A stretch of DNA of 64,000 nt from Seiridium cupressi (Eukaryota > Ascomycota > Sordariomycetes > Amphisphaeriales > Sporocadaceae): the NCBI GenBank assembly GCA_036674765.1, contig JARVKI010000024.1:186001-250000 (forward strand), given 5' to 3'. A program made the position numbers and the translations under genes. A model generated the notes under the pieces. That model ran no database searches. It was given only the letters and a program-made list of their open reading frames with translations, and was not told the origin of the DNA. This document shows positions 58,801 to 64,000 of this stretch, piece by piece (position 1 is the stretch's first letter; every line of letters starts with the position of its first letter).

Positions 58801-61667
58801 CTTTCCGTTCAAGCTACATGTCGGTGAGTGGTAATCTGTCATGAGCAAGGATGTCGTTTCTCAGGTGGGTTCTCTAATCTGCTAAACCTATACGCATCGT
58901 GAAGTATCCAACTATCCTTATCCGGTGGGGTCTGAATGCTGGTCGTCGAAGTAGAAAAATCGGATAATCTACCATCACCAAACACATCATGGCTATTGTC
59001 GTACTGCGTAGGGTGACATGCAGCGCTGCGCCTGCAATGATGGTGGCTGCGGAGATTGGTTAATAAGAGCAGGAAAGTGGTATCATGGCGTCCCTGGTGT
59101 AACTTATGGAGTAGGGGAATGCAGGCCGCCTGCAGCTCCAGAAGTGGCCCCCTTTCCGGTCATCGTTCAATCTCGAGATGGAACCTCATCAGCGTTGCAT
59201 GCATGAACGGTAGGTTGATCAAATGTATTGGGTTCCGGTGCAGCTACGGAACATCCTCCATACCCGACGATCTGTTTCCGACCCCATTACGCGGTAGATC
59301 GCAGTGCTCATCGGCCAATTGACTTATGCAGACTATTTATTGTAAGAACCATGCAGCGGACATATGCAAGCTCATGGTGACGAAACAACATCGCCATAGC
59401 TCCTCATCCGCAAAGGCTCACCGTGGTCACCCTCGGTTCCGACGTGCTGCCTCAAAGTGGCATCATAACCAATCAACCTAGCCATGGTTGATTAAGCCAC
59501 AAACAAAATCGAGCCTCCAAAACGTTCGTATTCAGTGCCCCGCCCTGAGGATTATGGCCCTCGAGTCCTGTCTTTAGGGTGATATGATGTACTACACAAA
59601 AGTAACACCAGCATCGAGGTTTATGCTGCTTCTAGAAGACTTCGATACTTTATGTGGACGATGGCTTTCCCTTTTGACCATATCTAGTAAATCCTAACAT
59701 AACTTTCACGTGCCGTCCCGACACTGTGGCCGAATGTCTCATGTGCCAGCCACTGCTGAGGATCTAGCACTGGGCAAGCCTTTCACGAGCTGAGAAGTTT
59801 GATCCAGTCACGTGAAATATTGCAGCAGATAGATATCCTTGACGACGGTCATCTTCCTTCAGCTCGAACGGTTCCCTACGCATGAAATAATGAATGATTG
59901 AATGGTCTTACGGGGGAGGTTCCTAAGAAGTGGTGAGAACAAGACGGGAGACATGCCCCGAGTAAACAAGCTCCCGGTAACGCAGCATCCGAAGATGTAA
60001 CCGTAGGCGAAACCGTTTTTAATCAACCTCATCTTCTACGGGAACGAACGTATGATGCAGTTTGCAACATTACGAGCTTCAAGTTGATAGCATAGAAACC
60101 TGCCAATTTTCTCTTACTTCCTGGTATTACTGACAAATTGGGTCGCACAATTAGTCAGGCCCAGCCCATGGAGTTAAGGGCGAGCAGAATGCGTGTTGAT
60201 GTAACCTATAATCTTTGTCCTCAATATAGCATGCGCAGAGTTACGAGGTTCTCGAATGACCACGGATTGTTGTAGCAGACACAGAAACAAATGGCTTTCA
60301 GCTTCATTACCTTTGGGCATATCAGAATTTGGGTGTCTGTAGCTGGACTAGCTGATCCGCTACGACTTGTTTGCCACCTTGAATATGCTCAAATCGTACC
60401 CTGACCTATCCCAAATCGGTCATGATAGCGAGGTTACTCGACGATACTCAGCTCTCCACGATCGCATGATGTCCACCAATTTTTGACGGAAACCCCTCTC
60501 AAAACGACAGAGAGCTGGGAAACTTCTAGTTCCCTTTTTTCCTTCCTTGATGTCTTAACCGTTGTCTTAGAGATGTTTCCACGAAGAGTGCCAACAGCCA
60601 CCACGCGGACCCCGACCACGCTCGCAACGGGTGCCACGTGCTAGACACGCTTTTCCCAACTTCAACACACGGGGCAGGGTTGGCCGATCACCATATGTCG
60701 GACACATGGCTTTCCAATAATTGAGGTCCCCAATTGTAGATTGGGGGCGCGTTGGCTTGTATAGACAACCACGCAATGAGACGATGTGTATCGTGAGCTC
60801 CTCGTGGCATTGGGGGGTTTTCTTTTGCATGTCCCTCCTCCATCTCGTCCATCGTCATCAGAGGGGCCCCGAGGGAATCAGAGACCGCTCTGGTGTATCC
60901 CAATGTCCATGGCGCCTGTTCGGCCCTTCCACGAGGCGTTTATGCGAAGGAGAGAGCGAGAAGTATACGAGAAGGAAATGGTACATGAATATTGTTATGG
61001 AAGTGAATGAAGTTGTGGTGATTCAAGAGGAAGAAGAATCATCACCGTCGAAGTATCGAAACAACGGTGACAGAATCACTCTTCTCAGGTCTATAAAAGC
61101 TGGATGCATGACCATGACAAGGGTGGTTTTTACACATCTCCATCTCCATACATTTTGTAGACACTCGAAGACAACTTCCAGGATAGAAACATAGAACACC
61201 ATGTTTTCGTGAAACTGCGATACGATATACCAACACAACTGCCCGCTCTTCTGAGGTCACCTCACGGTCAACCGGTCGTCGACACAACCTTGCTTTGAGA
61301 TCGCTCCGTATTCTATCTCCCACTTATAACGGTGAATCACGAATGGTATGATCTCTTGGGTTCGTTGAACAACACATCCAAATGAGCCTTGTCTAATTGC
61401 AGCAGACTATACCCGACTCAACCGAATCAAGTAGCAACGCTCTCATCCATTTCGCTCGAGTCTTCGAACATATCTGACCAACCCAGGCCTCTTGCCTAGC
61501 AGCTGTTCCGATTCTCTAGGCCCGGCCTTCAAAAACCAACAGCATCACTCCCACGTGGCACCGGCGAAGTACCGAACACAAAGCAATCCTGCAACTCGGA
61601 AGCAAAGATCCACGTCCTCCGAATATCCTCCACCTTCCGCACCGGCAGTAGGCCCCAGGTGGCAATC
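55809..61667. other. 5.8-kb stretch without recognisable genes
   Basis: Holds the GH72 promoter at its left end. Many short frames lie on both strands between 56290 and 58650, none with a domain, signal peptide or splice partners. A 14-base C run lies at 57118-57131. No tRNA, terminal repeats or transposase motifs were seen by eye. It could contain decayed repeats or long regulatory/non-coding transcripts; nothing in the sequence decides this. Confidence 0.45.
57118..57131 (+). repeat. Homopolymer C14
   Basis: Fourteen consecutive C residues, same length and strand orientation as the run at 14437-14450. Confidence 0.9.
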
Positions 61668-62219
61668 ATGTGCAACTACTATTATCTCCATTATCACCAC
61701 ATCCTCCCGTGTACACGAGACATCGAGTACACCCTACAGTATGACTTCTGCGAGAATTCGACCGTGATTTACTCAGTGCCGTCGCCCACGAGCCACATGA
61801 CAAGCGCCAACTTGAATGCCAGCAACACCTTCAACCAAACCTTCTCCTCGCTCTCCTACTCGACCCAGAACCCATCCTCATCAGGCCAAGCGTCGTCGTC
61901 CATGACATCTCGGGCCCCACAAGAGCCCGAGATCGAGCACGTCCAGCAGCCGTGCGCGGCGCTGATGTACGCGCCCGAGTACAACCTGGCGGACGGCTCG
62001 ATGGTTGACTACTCGAACCCGTGCGCGGCGGGCGGGTGTCTGATCAGCCCCGGCTGCACGTCGGGCACCTGCCGCCTCCAGGACCTGGGCGGGCGCTGGG
62101 TCTGCTGCCAGTGCTGCCGCGGCGGCAACACGTTCCGCTGGTGCGCGCACCCGATGAAGAAGGTCCCCGACACCATGTGCTATCACGTCGTGTGCGAGCA
62201 CTGCTGGACTGACAGCTAG
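61668..62219 (+). CDS. Small cysteine-rich putative zinc-binding protein, paralogue A
   Basis: The ATG at 61668 opens 183 codons. The N-terminal block MCNYYYLHYHHILPC is rich in His/Tyr/Cys. A Ser/Thr/Asn-rich, probably disordered middle (about 40-85) follows. The C-terminal half is dense in cysteine: PCAAGGCLISPGC, SGTC, GGRWVCCQCC, WCAHP, then MCYHVVCEHC. Cys/His spacing suggests several bound zinc ions. No signal peptide is visible, so it is probably intracellular and not a secreted disulfide-rich effector. The C-terminal about 48 residues align almost without gaps to the protein encoded at 63587-63943. The coding part is markedly GC-rich compared with the AT-rich flanks. I do not know a named family. 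Confidence 0.75.
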   Translation: MCNYYYLHYHHILPCTRDIEYTLQYDFCENSTVIYSVPSPTSHMTSANLNASNTFNQTFSSLSYSTQNPSSSGQASSSMTSRAPQEPEIEHVQQPCAALMYAPEYNLADGSMVDYSNPCAAGGCLISPGCTSGTCRLQDLGGRWVCCQCCRGGNTFRWCAHPMKKVPDTMCYHVVCEHCWTDS

Positions 62220-63586
62220 CTGGCTGGCTGGCTAGCTGATGTGAGACGGTGCTGCCAGAGGCCGTGTCGTCTAGGGGCTGCACGGAGAGTGAAAGCGGCT
62301 TGAACACGCGGTGCGGCGATTATTGAGATGTGGAAGACACGAGTCCCATGGCTTGGAGCTGAGAGTCGAGTGATGAGGCCTTGATGAGTTCGTGATCGAT
62401 GCGGCGAGAACGATTGACAGCGCGGGCGGTGCGGGTGCGGTGTCTCACAAGGAGCCGGATCCGAGGGACTGGGTCAGATCGTATCCGATGTGGGCGGCGG
62501 TAACGGTGGTGATTGCGCCTTGGCGGAGGCGGCTGAGGTTCTAGATTCCGATCGGGCTGAATAATTTGGAGCCACCTAGTGTCGATGGAGAAAAACGTGG
62601 AGTTCTGTCCGCATCTCGTGACCAGAGATTCTTTCTTTTGTTTTCACCATCACGGTTTTGTGGTGTTGTTGGGAAAGGGCTGAGTATACAAAGACTCACA
62701 AGGCGTCGTGTTGTTGTAATATATCTGAGACTGGCTTCGGAGGCATTCGGGACATTTCTCCTTCTCGAATCATTAATACATTTCTTTTTCCTTCCTTTCA
62801 ACTGGTTAGACTTTTTTCTTACCCTTGTGGATCGCCCATCATTGGTGCAAGTCACCTGGGAAATGCGAGATCGGCGACCATACCACGTGGTTGATGTCGT
62901 ACATGTTCCTGACCTAGGCCTAGCTATTCCAATGACACTTGCGCCTTCCCCCACGATAAAAAATTCCTTTTCCGTGAAGATTCGTAATCATGGAAAATAA
63001 GTGTGAAATTGATTGAGGATGACCTCACAGCCCGCGGGTGGGTGCAGAATCGTGGCTCGTTGGTGTATTGAGATCTTGGTGCATCTGCAACTGGCCGCAA
63101 TCGGTGAGCGATATGAACCTCTACTACATTTCAGCCATCATGGAGAAACCCAAGGAATAATCGTCGTGTGAGCACGCACGAGAAGACACTTTAGAATAAC
63201 TTGGCCCATTGATTAACGACTCATCACGAGTGTGCTTGAGACCCCATCCGACGGCAACCTAGTAAACAACGTGGCAGCCAATTTCAATATTGTTGAGGTA
63301 TGGCTCGCAGTCTCGCCGATGTTGAGTCGAAGGTTGCTCAGTGCGAGACTCCCAAGAAAGAAGGTTGTTCGCGATGTGCATGCGGATATAGATATGCTAT
63401 GAGCGGCGCACTTCCCTGTGAGAATAAGAAGGGCATGAAGTCTACCAACCAGACCAAAGAGCATCTGTAGAAATATCAAACCGAAATCGAAATTCTATTA
63501 TTCATTGCCGATATACTTTAGCGAAGCACTTCTCAGCTCCAGTCAGTCCAACTCGTCAGCTCAAGTCTAAGCACATCAGCATAAGT
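62220..63586. other. Intergenic between the two cysteine-rich genes
   Basis: A 144-codon plus-strand frame at 62566-63000 and an overlapping opposite-strand frame lack family features; I treat both as chance. The region just after the first gene has a short GCTGGCTGGCTGGCTAGCTG tandem near 62217. Confidence 0.45.
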
Positions 63587-63943
63587 ATGTGCACCGAAAC
63601 GACATACACGTTGCGCTGTGAGCACGTCATCACGCGTACAGCACACTGCCCGGATGCACCATCGCCCCCCAAGTCGTCCTCTTCCCGCAAGCAGAGGAAG
63701 CCCTGCAAGAAGCTTGAGCGAAACTCAGTCAACCACCCCCCGCCGCCAGAGTTTGGCAGGCCGGTCAAGTGTCCCTTGTCACCTTGCCCGTTTGAGAAAA
63801 AGGAAGGTCTTTGGAACTGTTGTTGGTGTGGCAAGGAGTGGAACGACACAGGACGATGCTGCTGTATCATGATTATCGATCGACAGGAGTATCATTGCCA
63901 GCACATTTGTTGTGAGACGTGCGAGGCTGCAGTTGAGAAATGA
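63587..63943 (+). CDS. Small cysteine-rich putative zinc-binding protein, paralogue B
   Basis: The ATG at 63587 opens 118 codons. The N-terminus MCTETTYTLRCEHVITRTAHC carries a C-x-H-type pair. A basic, proline-rich middle (SSSRKQRKPCKKLE; NHPPPPEF) follows. The C-terminal core reads LSPC, EGLWNCCWC, RCCC, then EYHCQHICCETC. Against paralogue A the positions of C4, G11, W13, C15, C16, C18, N23 and C28 of the 48-residue core coincide, as do the final C-x-H-x2-C-E-x-C after one gap. No signal peptide is seen. It lies 1.4 kb downstream of paralogue A on the same strand, so a local duplication followed by strong divergence is the simplest reading. Confidence 0.72.
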   Translation: MCTETTYTLRCEHVITRTAHCPDAPSPPKSSSSRKQRKPCKKLERNSVNHPPPPEFGRPVKCPLSPCPFEKKEGLWNCCWCGKEWNDTGRCCCIMIIDRQEYHCQHICCETCEAAVEK

Positions 63944-64000
63944 GAGGATGGAAGGAGAGAGGAGCGGTGAATGGCAATGCATGTTGGCTTATGTCAGCAC

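Noticed and set aside
62566..63000. 144-codon plus-strand frame between the cysteine-rich genes
   Set aside because: Equally long opposite-strand frame overlaps it and neither shows family features.

Overview
The window looks like nuclear DNA of a filamentous ascomycete (Pezizomycotina, most likely a Sordariomycete; the class is an inference). Genes are split by short GT-AG introns of about 46-150 nt with CTAAC/CTAAT-like branch sites. They sit on both strands without operons, and the gene content is typically fungal: AA9, AA11, GH6-CBM1, AA7, GH72, CFEM, Zn2Cys6 and HET. Most models below were built by joining frames at splice sites read from the sequence, and nearly all give totals divisible by three.

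Layout. 0-8.2 kb: a small three-helix membrane protein, two decayed oxidoreductase genes (MDR-type and NmrA-type), then an AA9 polysaccharide monooxygenase. 8.2-18 kb: a Zn2Cys6 regulator and a large uncharacterised coiled-coil/RGG-rich protein in otherwise gene-poor DNA. 18.6-23.5 kb, all minus strand: an AA7-type flavin oxidase, cyanamide hydratase and the AP-2 mu subunit. 25-31 kb, all plus strand: GH6 cellobiohydrolase II with CBM1, a PsiD-like phosphatidylserine-decarboxylase-fold enzyme, and an AA11 LPMO with an X278-like C-terminal module. 31.6-44 kb: a mitochondrial carrier with an N-terminal helix, an F-box protein, a CFEM GPI protein, a DUF89/ARMT1 phosphatase and formyltetrahydrofolate deformylase. 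45-56 kb: a membrane-anchored pepsin-like protein lacking catalytic motifs, a Ser/Thr-rich GPI-type protein, a small basic protein, a broken HET-domain gene and a GH72 glucanosyltransferase. 56-64 kb: a 5.8-kb stretch with no visible gene, then two small cysteine-rich paralogues.

How the genes fit together. AA9, GH6-CBM1, AA11 and possibly the AA7 oxidase form a loose set for cellulose, chitin and oligosaccharide oxidation or hydrolysis. They are interrupted by housekeeping genes, so this is a CAZyme-rich neighbourhood and not a compact cluster. CFEM, GH72 and the Ser/Thr-rich protein are cell-wall or surface proteins. I see no secondary-metabolite core enzyme, tRNA, rRNA, intact transposon or CRISPR. 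The least explained items are the 678-residue RGG protein, the cysteine-rich pair at 61.7/63.6 kb, the 196-residue basic protein at 50.6 kb, and the PsiD-like decarboxylase between two CAZyme genes.
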